Of a stretch of DNA of 64,000 bases, positions 18,301-26,968 are shown piece after piece. The first letter of the stretch is position 1. Each line of letters begins with the position of its first letter. Where the stretch lies: contig NZ_LR217705.1 in the NCBI RefSeq assembly GCF_900698885.1, positions 310,001-374,000 on the forward strand, written 5' to 3'. A program made the translations under genes and the position numbers. The notes beneath the pieces were generated by a model, which searched no databases, had not been told where the DNA came from, and worked only from the letters and a program-made list of their open reading frames with translations. This stretch comes from Erwinia_E haradaeae_H (lineage in GTDB: Bacteria; Pseudomonadota; Gammaproteobacteria; Enterobacterales; Enterobacteriaceae).

Positions 18301-18866
18301 TTTCAAATTATATTAGCGGGCATCGCTTAAAAGATGTATGCCCAACTAAAAAAGGAGAAATGACTACTGTTGCTGGTGTGGTTATTGCATCTCGGGTTAT
18401 AGCAACGAAAAAAGGTAGCCGTATTGGTGTATGTACATTAGATGATCGTTCGGGTAAAATTGAAGTAAAATTATTCAGAGATTTACTTGATAAAGTTAAA
18501 CATCTTTTAGATAGAGATCGCATTCTGATTGTTACTGGTCAAGTGAGTGTTGATAGGTTTAATGGTGGCATGCAGATAATAGCTCATAAGATTATTGATA
18601 TAAATATGGCTCGTGAAAAATATACGCGTTATCTCTCTCTTTTTGTATTAAATAGTAACATAGATTCAAAGTTTATACAGCGCTTACATGATTTATTGAC
18701 ACCATATCGTCCAGGAGCTTCTCCTATTAGATTACACTATCAAGGCAGCAATTACCGAGTTACATTGTGTTTTGGCGAATCATGGAGAGTGTCATTACAT
18801 GACAGTTTATTAAATGACTTAAGATTCTTATTAGGATTAGATAAAGTAAAGCTAGAATTTTATTAG
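15384..18866 (+). CDS. dnaE: DNA polymerase III alpha subunit
   Basis: DnaE is the replicative polymerase. The product from ATG 15384 has 1160 residues, exactly the E. coli length. It contains the N-terminal PHP domain (FIHLHVRSDYS onward), the palm with catalytic aspartates in MPDFDIDFCMEKRD and KFDFLGLRTL, the fingers (GKKNLMEMAKQR region), the GYGFNKSHSAAYAL block, and a C-terminal OB fold and tau-binding tail. The frame is open from 15315, but those residues derive from the rnhB remnant. AGGA at 15374-15377 lies six bases before the chosen start. accA follows after 12 bases. Confidence 0.97.
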   Translation: MPEPRFIHLHVRSDYSIKDGLTKIASLVMHAANMGMPSIAITDFTNLFGLIKFYKIAHNYGLKPIIGADFRISCRILGNELPHITILAANNKGYKNLTLLISRAYLRGYGSNGPTIERNWLLEYKEGLILLSGGYQGDVGKMLLRGNQIQAQKFLNFYQKYFPNRYYLALSRTGRLNEEIYLNAALELAGLYTIPVVATNNVCFLSKSDFEAHEIRVAIQNGYTLGDPQRPKSYSAQQYLRSEEEMCALFSDIPEALENSIEITRRCNVTIQLGEYFLPKFPTGRISTEHYLVQKSQHGLEVRLAHRFPDRNIRILHYERYQQRLNKELQVINQMGFPGYFLIVMEFIQWAKEQGIPVGPGRGSGAGSLVAYVLNITDIDPLEFNLLFERFLNPERISMPDFDIDFCMEKRDLVIEHVANIYGRYSVSQIITFGTMAAKAVIRDVGRVLGHPYVFVDRIAKAVPLDPGMTLEKALQCSSSLIELYNTDEEVKSLIDMARKLEGVTRNAGKHAGGVVIAPTKITDFSPLYCDENGQNPVTQFDKNDVEYTGLVKFDFLGLRTLTILDWALAMINARLKKNGLQLIQISEISLSDPKSFQILQNAETTAVFQLESRGMKDLIKRLKPDCFEDIIALVALFRPGPLQSGMVDNFINRKQGREKISYPDAQWEHKLLQPVLESTYGIILYQEQVMQIAQVLSGYSLGGADVLRRAMGKKNLMEMAKQRSIFEKGAKEKGINSILAMKIFNLVEKFAGYGFNKSHSAAYALVSYQTLWLKAHYPAEFMAAVMNADIDNTDKIVILVDECWRIGLTVLPPNINSGLHHFYVNDNGEIVYGLGAIKGVGLAPISEIIQSREQDGCFYEIFSFCARINVKKINRRVLEKLIISGALDCFGQHRAALINALPDAIKSSVQHSKAGEMGQSDIFQALLEPQDLVQQTYFNVKPWPENIRLEKEKETLGFYLTGHPIDQYLEEISNYISGHRLKDVCPTKKGEMTTVAGVVIASRVIATKKGSRIGVCTLDDRSGKIEVKLFRDLLDKVKHLLDRDRILIVTGQVSVDRFNGGMQIIAHKIIDINMAREKYTRYLSLFVLNSNIDSKFIQRLHDLLTPYRPGASPIRLHYQGSNYRVTLCFGESWRVSLHDSLLNDLRFLLGLDKVKLEFY

Positions 18867-18878
18867 AATAGGATGACT

Positions 18879-19847
18879 ATGAGCCTCAATTATTTAGATT
18901 TTGAGCAACCTCTTATGGAGATTGAAGAAAAAATTAATTCTCTAAAAGCAATTAAACGCCAAGCAGGGTCTAAGCATATTAATATTGATAAGGAGATTCA
19001 CCGATTGCGTGATAAGTGCACCTACATGACGCGTAAAATTTTTGCTAACTTAAGTGCCTGGCAAATTGCACAATTAGCTCGACATCCTTTACGTCCCCAT
19101 ACATTAGATTATATTAATACTATATTTACTGATTTTGATGAGCTGGCAGGTGATCGTGCGTATGCAGATGATAAAGCCATTGTTGGTGGTATTGCACGAA
19201 TTTCTGGACGTCCTGTGATGATTATTGGACACCAAAAAGGTAGGGAAACTAAAGAAAAAATTCGCCGAAATTTTGGTATGCCAGCACCTGAAGGTTATCG
19301 TAAAGCATTACGTCTAATGGATTTAGCACAGCGTTTTAATATGCCGATTATTACACTGATTGACACACCAGGTGCCTACCCTGGTGTTGGGGCTGAAGAG
19401 CGTGGGCAAGCAGAAGCAATTGCTTGTAACTTGAGGGAAATGTCTAGACTTTCGGTGCCAATCATTTGTACTGTGATTGGTGAGGGTGGCTCTGGTGGGG
19501 CGCTGGCTATTGGTGTTGGTGATAAGGTTAATATGTTACAATACAGTATATATGCAGTGATTTCTCCAGAGGGGTGTGCCTCTATTTTATGGAAGAGCAT
19601 AGATAAGGCTTCTGTGGCTGCTGAGGCTATGGCTATCATTGCTACTCGTTTGAAAGCATTAAAATTAATTGATAGTGTTATCCCTGAGCCACTGGGTGGG
19701 GCGCATCGTGATTTGTTGATAATTAGTAAAACAATGAAACAGAAAATTTTAGTAGATCTAGCGGATCTAGATACGCTAAGCAAAGAAGAATTATTAGATC
19801 GTCGTTATCAACGATTAATGAACTATAGTTCTATTACTATATGTTAA
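18879..19847 (+). CDS. accA: Acetyl-CoA carboxylase carboxyltransferase subunit alpha
   Basis: AccA and AccD form the carboxyltransferase that makes malonyl-CoA, the first step of fatty acid synthesis. The 322-residue product matches the E. coli protein (319) from MSLNYLDFEQP. It includes GHQKGRETKEKIRRNFGMP, the oxyanion-hole glycines of VIGEGGSGGALAIGVGD, and ISPEGCASILWKS. ATG codons occur at 18873 and 18879. The second aligns with E. coli and follows TAGGA at 18869-18873. It sits directly behind dnaE as in enterics. ldcC and tilS, which lie nearby in E. coli, are absent. Confidence 0.96.
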   Translation: MSLNYLDFEQPLMEIEEKINSLKAIKRQAGSKHINIDKEIHRLRDKCTYMTRKIFANLSAWQIAQLARHPLRPHTLDYINTIFTDFDELAGDRAYADDKAIVGGIARISGRPVMIIGHQKGRETKEKIRRNFGMPAPEGYRKALRLMDLAQRFNMPIITLIDTPGAYPGVGAEERGQAEAIACNLREMSRLSVPIICTVIGEGGSGGALAIGVGDKVNMLQYSIYAVISPEGCASILWKSIDKASVAAEAMAIIATRLKALKLIDSVIPEPLGGAHRDLLIISKTMKQKILVDLADLDTLSKEELLDRRYQRLMNYSSITIC

Positions 19848-20216
19848 CTAAATATTTCATATTATTAGCAGTCTATATATTTTAAGTAAATTTTTATGTT
19901 TATATATATTTTCATTACGTGTTAATGTTTATAAAATTTATAGTAAATGCATGTTAAAAATAGTAAAATGTCTTAATTAAGATAAGAATCTTAACAGCTA
20001 GTCACAGTCACATTATTCATATATGCTTATAAAACGATATTGATCGTTATATATATTGTATATATTAGATAAACTATAAATTTAAAAATGTATTAGATTG
20101 TAGAATTTATTCATATAGAAGTAATCTTCGTGGTTTTTGACATTTCAGTAATACCACTTATAGTATTTTTGGTGGTAATATTATTATTTTTAGGTGTTTA
20201 TATTAAATGGATATTC
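19848..20216. other. Spacer between accA and tldD
   Basis: This stretch of about 370 AT-rich bases has no gene I recognise. Its right end is open in the tldD frame from a GTG at 20130 and encodes a strongly hydrophobic stretch, discussed under findings. No clear promoter or terminator was seen. Confidence 0.5.
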
Positions 20217-21662
20217 ATGAACGTTCCCTTAATAAGTGAGAAGCTTTTAACTGAAAATAATTTGACTCAAAGAGATCTATCTTCAACTTTAGATTTTCTA
20301 TCTGAGAGAAATATTACTTATGGTGATCTTTATTTTCAACATGTTTATCATGAGTCATGGACATTAGAAGATAAAATTATAAAAGATGTGTATTGCAATA
20401 CTAATCATGGTATAGGAGTGCGCGTTGTTGTTGCTGAAAAAACTGGTTTTTCCTATTCTAATGATATTACATTACAAGCTTTACGTCAGAGTGCTATTGC
20501 TGCACGCAGTATTGTGTCGGAGAGGGGTAATAAAAAAATTGGCTGTTTTAACAAAGAGACGCCTTTCCAAAAATACTCACACCAGGATCCTTTTAATACT
20601 TTTACATCTGAAGATAAAATTGCATTACTTCATAAAATTGATCAGGTAGCGCGCATCACTGATAAGCGCGTTCAGGATGTTTCAGTTCATTTAGCTACCT
20701 CATATGAACATGTATTGGTTGCAGCAACTGATGGAACTCTAGTAGCTGATATTCGTCCTCTTATTGGATTATCAATTAACGTACAAGTAGAGGATCATGG
20801 AAAACTGGAAAAAGCTATAAGTGGCGGTGGTGGTCGTTTCGGTTATAAGTTTTTCTTGGATGATGTAGCTGGTGAGGTTCGAGCAGAATCATGGGCTCGT
20901 GATGCTGTTCGTATGGCTTTAGTGAATTTACATGCTACGTCCGCTCCTGCAGGATCAATTCCCGTGGTTTTAGGTTCTGGATGGCCAGGTGTTCTCTTGC
21001 ATGAGGCAGTGGGTCATGGCCTAGAAGGTGATGCTAATCGACGCAAAAACTCTATATTTAGCGATCGGATTGGCAAAAAAGTGGCTTCTGAACTTTGTAC
21101 TATAGTAGATGATGGTACGGTGTATGGCCTATCTGGTTCTCTTTCTATTGATGATGAAGGTGTGCCAGGTCAATATAATATATTGATCGAGAAAGGTGTT
21201 GTAAAAAGTTATTTACAGGATAAATTGAATGCTCGACTGATGGGTGTGAGCTCTACTGGTAATGGTCGCCGTGAGTCTTATGCACATTTACCGATGCCTC
21301 GTATGACTAATACCTACATGTTATCAGGATTATCAACGCCACTAGAAATTATTGAAAGTGTCGATTATGGATTGTATATAACGAAGTTAAATAGTGGACA
21401 GGTGGATATTATATCGGGAACATTTGCTTTTTCTGCTTCAGAAGCTTATTTAATAAAAAATGGTGCTGTGAGCACCCCTGTAAAAGGAGTCACGCTCATT
21501 GGGTCTAGTATAGAAGCTATGCAGAATATTTCAATGGTGGGAGATGATCTTGCATTAGACACGGGGGGTTCATTTTGTAGCAAGGAAGGGCAGACTGTTC
21601 CAGTTAGCGTTGGACAACCTACTATAAAACTTGATAAGTTAACTGTAGGTGGAACTGATTAA
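20217..21662 (+). CDS. tldD: Metalloprotease TldD
   Basis: TldD pairs with TldE (PmbA) in a cytoplasmic zinc protease that degrades unfolded peptides and processes some ribosomal peptides. Counted from ATG 20217 the product has 481 residues, the E. coli length. It begins MNVPLISEKLL against MSLNLVSEQLL. The zinc motif lies in GVLLHEAVGHGLEGD, and the GNGRRESYAHLPMPRMTNTY block is intact. The frame stays open upstream to a GTG at 20130, which would add 29 residues including a membrane-like helix. The shorter form fits homology, but its ribosome-binding site (TGGA) is weak. No tldE is present in this window. Confidence 0.93.
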   Translation: MNVPLISEKLLTENNLTQRDLSSTLDFLSERNITYGDLYFQHVYHESWTLEDKIIKDVYCNTNHGIGVRVVVAEKTGFSYSNDITLQALRQSAIAARSIVSERGNKKIGCFNKETPFQKYSHQDPFNTFTSEDKIALLHKIDQVARITDKRVQDVSVHLATSYEHVLVAATDGTLVADIRPLIGLSINVQVEDHGKLEKAISGGGGRFGYKFFLDDVAGEVRAESWARDAVRMALVNLHATSAPAGSIPVVLGSGWPGVLLHEAVGHGLEGDANRRKNSIFSDRIGKKVASELCTIVDDGTVYGLSGSLSIDDEGVPGQYNILIEKGVVKSYLQDKLNARLMGVSSTGNGRRESYAHLPMPRMTNTYMLSGLSTPLEIIESVDYGLYITKLNSGQVDIISGTFAFSASEAYLIKNGAVSTPVKGVTLIGSSIEAMQNISMVGDDLALDTGGSFCSKEGQTVPVSVGQPTIKLDKLTVGGTD

Positions 21663-21884
21663 ATGGTATATTTGAATCTATTTCTTATGGCGGTATTTTT
21701 TATTCATTAAAGTAAATTATGATTTAGTTTTTTATCGTTTAATAAAGAAACAATGTTATGAGAAAAATCATTATTATTTTTTATTGAACTTATGATAACA
21801 TATTAGTAATAATTTTATTAATATGGATCTCGTTTTTATAATCGTTATATAAACACTAAAGTCTAGATAAGTACTAAGTAGCAT

Positions 21885-23258
21885 TTAGTCATTGATATCT
21901 CTATCTAATATATTCGTGAGGGGTTTTTTAATGGACTCTCCACGGCCAATAGCATAATAAATAAATCCGCGTTGTTTCATTTGTTTAGGGTCATATAAAT
22001 TACGTCCGTCGAAAATTACTGGTTCTTTTAATATATTTTTTATTAGATTAAAATCTGGTATTCGGAAAGCATTCCATTCTGTGCATATGATAAGAGCATC
22101 TGCATGTTTTAGCGCTAGTTCTTTTTTGGCTATAAGTTTTAGATCCTTTCGAAAACCATAAATACGCCTTGTTTCTTGTATTGCCTCTGGATCATAAGCT
22201 TGTATAGTGGCACCAAAATTCCATAATGTTTCCATTACAATCCTGCTAGAAGCTTCACGCATGTCATTAGTATTAGGTTTAAAAGAGAGACCCCATAGGG
22301 CAAATGTTTTTCCTTTCAGATTATCTTTATAATGATTTTTGATTAAGGTTAATAGTTTATGTTTTTGTATTTCATTAATATCTTCTACTGCTTTTAATAA
22401 ATATGACTGATATCCAAGTTTTTCAGCAATACGTATTAAGGCGCGTATATCTTTTGGCAAGCAAGACCCACCGTAACCACAGCCAGGATAAATGAATGAG
22501 TCTCCAATGCGTGAATCAGAACCAATTCCTTGCCTTACTTTTTCAATATCAGCACCAAGGAGTTCTGCCAGGTTAGCTATTTCATTCATAAAACTAATTT
22601 TAGTAGCAAGCATGCAATTTGCAGCATATTTGGTCAGCTCAGCACTGCGAATATCCATTAGGAGTATTCGGTTGTAATGCTGGTTAAATGGCTTATAAAG
22701 TTCATATAAAAGCTTAACAGCATTTTTGTTATTAGCCCCAATAATAATGCGATCTGGATTCATGCAATCAGTAACTGCTGCACCTTCTTTTAGAAATTCA
22801 GGGTTGAAAATTACATCATATTTTAATTGTATACCACGCTTTTTTAAAGTTTTTTTAATTAAACAGCTAACATGCTCCGTGGTTCCAACCGGAACGGTTG
22901 ATTTATTTAGAATTACTTTGTAGTGATTCATATATTTAGCAATTACATGCGCAACAGAGAGGACGTTTTTACAGTCAGACATACCATCAGAATCTGATGG
23001 TGTGTCAACGGTAATAATTTGTATTAACCCATGATGAACTCCTTTCTCTGCATAAACGGAGAATTGTAAGCGTCCAGCTTCGTAGTTTTTGATAATTAAC
23101 GGAGCAAGACCAGGTTCAAAAATAGGAATTTTTCCTTGTTGTAAACGTCGAATCTTTATAGCATCGATGTCAATACAAAGCACATCATGTCCAATCTCAG
23201 CTAAAATAGCAGCCTGAACTAAACCAACGTAACCAATACCAAATACTGTAATTTTCAT
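21885..23258 (-). CDS. ugd: UDP-glucose 6-dehydrogenase
   Basis: Ugd oxidises UDP-glucose to UDP-glucuronate with two NAD, supplying acidic sugars for lipid A modification, exopolysaccharide or O-antigen. The 457-residue product has the Rossmann motif GIGYVG (residues 7-12), the NPEFLKEGAA segment, the central helix region, and the catalytic cysteine (Cys266) in GCGYGGSCLPKD. A C-terminal UDP-binding domain carries WGLSFKPNTNDMREA. It is about 70 residues longer than E. coli Ugd and resembles the longer bacterial form. AGGA lies six bases before ATG. It stands alone between long non-coding stretches, with no sugar-pathway neighbour. Confidence 0.93.
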   Translation of the reverse strand: MKITVFGIGYVGLVQAAILAEIGHDVLCIDIDAIKIRRLQQGKIPIFEPGLAPLIIKNYEAGRLQFSVYAEKGVHHGLIQIITVDTPSDSDGMSDCKNVLSVAHVIAKYMNHYKVILNKSTVPVGTTEHVSCLIKKTLKKRGIQLKYDVIFNPEFLKEGAAVTDCMNPDRIIIGANNKNAVKLLYELYKPFNQHYNRILLMDIRSAELTKYAANCMLATKISFMNEIANLAELLGADIEKVRQGIGSDSRIGDSFIYPGCGYGGSCLPKDIRALIRIAEKLGYQSYLLKAVEDINEIQKHKLLTLIKNHYKDNLKGKTFALWGLSFKPNTNDMREASSRIVMETLWNFGATIQAYDPEAIQETRRIYGFRKDLKLIAKKELALKHADALIICTEWNAFRIPDFNLIKNILKEPVIFDGRNLYDPKQMKQRGFIYYAIGRGESIKKPLTNILDRDIND

Positions 23259-24924
23259 GGATTTTCCTAGTTAACAACGATATTTCATTCTTAATGATAT
23301 AATAAGCGTATTGTGTTTTTATTCATCAGGTTAGTTTTATGGTGTCAAGAGTTGATTTTAATAGAGATTTTTAGTTATTTGTATTCTGTGTAAACCTATC
23401 TAGTGCGCCATTTATAGCGTTAATTTTATTCTTTTAGAATCTTATATTTTAGCATTTTTATATTATTAATATAATGATCAATAGTTCTTGAAAATTAAAA
23501 TACTCCAAGTTTCTAAATAAAAATATGGTTATCTTTGTCAATTATTCATTTATCTTATATGAAAAGTTTTATCTTGTGTAGCTTGTTTGGTATCAGGGGA
23601 TAAAGAAAAAATTTACGTTGTTACCGTGATTTTTATTTAATTATTTGACACAGTAATCATATTTTTCATGTAATTTACGCTAAAAAATAATTTTTTTGGA
23701 TTTTTTGAGATGCTTTTCTTTTAGAGTTACTAACTGAATATGTTTTTTAGACAAAATTGTATCATGAGTACTTCTTAAATAAATTAAAATATCATGATAA
23801 TATCTATTATTGCAGAGATTTTATGAAAGATTAGTCTTTAATTGGTTGGTCATTGACTTAGTGTTTATTATTTTTAGAATAATCTTTATCTAAAATAAAA
23901 CGCTTTATGTGTAAATTTTTTCTTTAGACCCAGCTAAAAATAATATAGTAAGTGCTAATAGCTCTACTGTTATTAGAGATATTTATGAGTATGACGCTAT
24001 ATTTTTTAACTAATTATTAGTTTCAGTAAAAACTTTTTAAGAGTGTGTTAATATATTATGAGATGTCATTATTTACTTTGTAACCAAGTTTAAATACAAA
24101 GAGTTTCATTATTTTTTTTTGAAAAAAATCCTTTTATCTTACATGAAAATTTCATGTTTAAGTTTATTTTATTTTATTAGCATTTTAGCAGATAAAAGAC
24201 TAGGGTTTATAAAATATCTAGCATGAATTATTTATTTTTTATGTGATACTATAAGTATAATTACTGATTATTTAATAGGTTATAAAAAAGATATAGAAAA
24301 TTAATATGAAGGAAAGATAGGTGATTAAGTGGTGCGATGATATTTATTATTATCACTTTATTAATATAATGGTATTAGTTTATCAAGTAGTGTTCAGTAA
24401 CTGACTTTTTCGTTTTTAATTAAAAATATCACCTGATTTTATTGGTTTTTATCAGAAATGTTTAAGAGAAGCATCCTATCAATTCAATATATTCACCGAT
24501 AATCTAGTATATTTATATTAATATATGATATAGAGATGATATCCATATTTTATGGCAATAGAGATTTATGTATAATGCATATTTTTATTAACTAATGGTA
24601 TTAGTATGTATTTTAAATGCTTACCTAACTATTGGCAGAAAATAATTTTGACATATAGCTTTCTATTGAAAGTAAGTAGATCTTCTACTTAAGAAGTATT
24701 CGGTTTATTTTTTACGTTTTTATTAATATACTAAATTTTAATATTCATATATAGCTTTGTTGGATTAAAAAATTGTGTTTAACTTATCGGTGCATTTAGA
24801 TCAAAGGTTTTGAATGCAAGATATAATAATTTAAGAAAATTATGGGATTAATAGAGAAAAATTAAATAAAATTATTGAGGAAAAACAATCGAGATGTAAA
24901 ATTATTTAATATAATTATACATCC
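23259..24924. other. Long non-coding stretch before rsmH
   Basis: About 1.67 kb, very AT-rich, with no open frame resembling a protein. In E. coli mraZ precedes rsmH. A short frame ending near 24812 (NLSVHLDQRF) faintly recalls the MraZ C-terminus, but too weakly to call. A nested inverted repeat at 24131-24198 is the only structure noted. Confidence 0.5.
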
Positions 24925-24954
24925 ATGAGGAGATTGAAAAATAAAAAGATTTCT

Positions 24955-25890
24955 ATGAAAACTATTCAAAAACATATACCAGTGTTAGTAAACGAAGCGG
25001 TTCATGGGCTTAATATCAAATCGGATGGTATATACATTGATGGAACTTTTGGGTGTGGTGGGCATTCACGTGTAATCTTATCGCACCTTGGAGCGAAGGG
25101 GCGTTTATATGCTATGGATTGTGATCCATGGGCAATTTCTATCGCTTCTGCAATTACTGATCCTCGTTTTACTGTCGTTCACAGTTCTTTTTCTAAGATG
25201 GCTCAATATGTTTCAATGCATCAATTGATGGGAAAAATTGATGGTATCATGCTAGATTTTGGCGTCTCCTCACCACAAATAGACGATGCTCAGCGTGGTT
25301 TTTCCTTTATGAAGGACGGACCGTTGGATATGCGCATGGATCCTACTCGTGGCCAATCAGCGGCAACATGGTTACTGAATACAAAAGAAAAAGATATCGC
25401 TTTTGTGTTGCGGGCTTTCGGTCAAGAACGTTTTGCAAAACGTATTGCTCGTGCGATTATTAAAAGAAATCATACAAATCCGATAATACGCACAAAAGAT
25501 TTGGCTGATGTAATTTATACTGCTATTCCATTTAGGGAAAAATGGAAACATCCAGCAACGCGTAGCTTTCAAGCAATTCGCATAGTGATTAATAATGAAA
25601 TAGAAGAGATTAAAGAAGCACTTTTAGGTGCGCTACAAATTTTAAAATCAGGCGGTCGCCTTTCTGTGATTACCTTTCATTCTTTAGAGGATCGCCTAGT
25701 AAAAAATTTTATCAGAGAGCACAGTAATAGACCACAGGTGCCATCTGGTTTTCCAATATCGGAAGCTCAACTTGATCATTTAGAAAAGAGATGTCTAAAA
25801 TCACTGCGTAAGATTATGCCAAATATAACTGAAATCTTTAATAATCCACGAGCTCGAAGTGCAACTTTGCGTATTGCAGAGCGTATATAG
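24955..25890 (+). CDS. rsmH: 16S rRNA (cytosine1402-N4)-methyltransferase
   Basis: RsmH (MraW) methylates N4 of C1402 in the 16S decoding centre. The product has 311 residues (313 in E. coli). The SAM-binding segment is YIDGTFGCGGHSRVIL. GKIDGIMLDFGVSSPQID, RGFSFMKDGPLDMRMDP and ITFHSLEDRLVK are all conserved, ending in NPRARSATLRIAERI. The frame opens at ATG 24925. ATG 24955 fits the E. coli N-terminus better, though the only good ribosome-binding site (AGGAGA, 24928-24933) is 21 bases upstream of it, so the start is uncertain. ftsL follows after three bases, the normal start of the dcw cluster. Confidence 0.93.
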   Translation: MKTIQKHIPVLVNEAVHGLNIKSDGIYIDGTFGCGGHSRVILSHLGAKGRLYAMDCDPWAISIASAITDPRFTVVHSSFSKMAQYVSMHQLMGKIDGIMLDFGVSSPQIDDAQRGFSFMKDGPLDMRMDPTRGQSAATWLLNTKEKDIAFVLRAFGQERFAKRIARAIIKRNHTNPIIRTKDLADVIYTAIPFREKWKHPATRSFQAIRIVINNEIEEIKEALLGALQILKSGGRLSVITFHSLEDRLVKNFIREHSNRPQVPSGFPISEAQLDHLEKRCLKSLRKIMPNITEIFNNPRARSATLRIAERI

Positions 25891-25893
25891 ATT

Positions 25894-26163
25894 ATGAAAA
25901 ATAAGCGATATAGTTTACCGCAGATTATTTTTATAGATTTAATGCACAACAGTAAGATAGCAATATCGCTTTTAATGATGATACTGATTTCTGCGATCTT
26001 TGTCGTATACATTACATATCAAACACGATTATGTGTTGCTCAACGTGAACAGTTATTTTTACAGCGTAATGCATTAGATACTGAGTGGCGCAATTTAATT
26101 CTTGAGGAAAATTCTCTAGTCACTAATAATGGAACCGAAAAGATAAACAAACAAGGCGTATAG
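25894..26163 (+). CDS. ftsL: Cell division protein FtsL, C-terminally shortened
   Basis: FtsL is a small bitopic divisome protein that pairs with FtsB through a periplasmic coiled coil. This 89-residue product (121 in E. coli) has a short cytoplasmic tail, one membrane helix (about residues 26-45) and the highly conserved coiled-coil segment AQREQLFLQRNALDTEWRNL plus ILEEN. The N-terminus is about 15 residues shorter. The C-terminus ends at a TAG about 16 residues before the E. coli end, and weakly similar codons continue past it. No ftsI follows, whereas E. coli continues ftsI-murE. The core interaction region is intact, so it may still work, but its end and its surroundings are eroding. Confidence 0.85.
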   Translation: MKNKRYSLPQIIFIDLMHNSKIAISLLMMILISAIFVVYITYQTRLCVAQREQLFLQRNALDTEWRNLILEENSLVTNNGTEKINKQGV

Positions 26164-26968
26164 GTAAAAATATTACATATTGGTGATTGATGCGTTTTCA
26201 TTTTTTATATATTCTAAATTTTATTATAAGAACTTATAATTCAACTTAAATAGATATTTAATAGTGTATCTATATAAAAATATAAACAAAAAATTTATTT
26301 ATGTAGGGAAGAGTTTCTTATACTCATGTAATCTATGTAATAGATGTAATAATATCATTTACTTTACTTATATTTATGTAATTCAATATACATCAATTAG
26401 TTAATTGAATGAAAAATAAAATATATAGTATAATATTAATAGATAATGTCAGATTAAACATCTTATGATTTGGTTTTTTAATCAAAAGATTGTAGAAAAA
26501 TTCTTTAAAAATAGTGTTATGCATTATGGCTTAAAAATTGGTCAATATGGTATATATAACTCATGGATATAAAATATTCTTAGACACTGAGATATGATGA
26601 TGTATATAAGAGCATGGTGATTGAAGTTCTTTGTTAAAATTAATAGGGGTTAAAATTAATATGGATTTCCATGAATTTAGAGAATAATATACATCTACAT
26701 ATCTCATAGATCAACATAAAGTAACCAAGCATAACATATAAGATAAATTTTTAATAAATAATATTTTTCAATTTTATCCGATTAAAAAGGAAGATATAAA
26801 AAGATCAACATCTTGATCGATTCATCATATTGATAATATCAAAAAATTTTATTTATTATAATTGTTGATTATTTAATAAAATATAAAAATCTATTTTTAC
26901 TAACTTACCTGAGGTAAGTTTCTTACAGAAACAATTAATGATTTTACGTAAAAACTATATAATTGATT
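26164..26968. other. Non-coding stretch replacing the dcw cluster after ftsL
   Basis: About 0.8 kb of very AT-rich DNA. In E. coli ftsI would begin here, but I find no trace of its transpeptidase motifs, and the space is under half of what ftsI needs. A deletion or rearrangement has joined the ftsL region to mfd. Confidence 0.5.

Noticed and set aside
24770..24815. Possible mraZ tail (NLSVHLDQRF then stop) before rsmH
   Set aside because: Only three of about ten residues match the MraZ C-terminus, a 110-140 base gap to rsmH is unlike the enteric layout, and no upstream MraZ motif could be placed.
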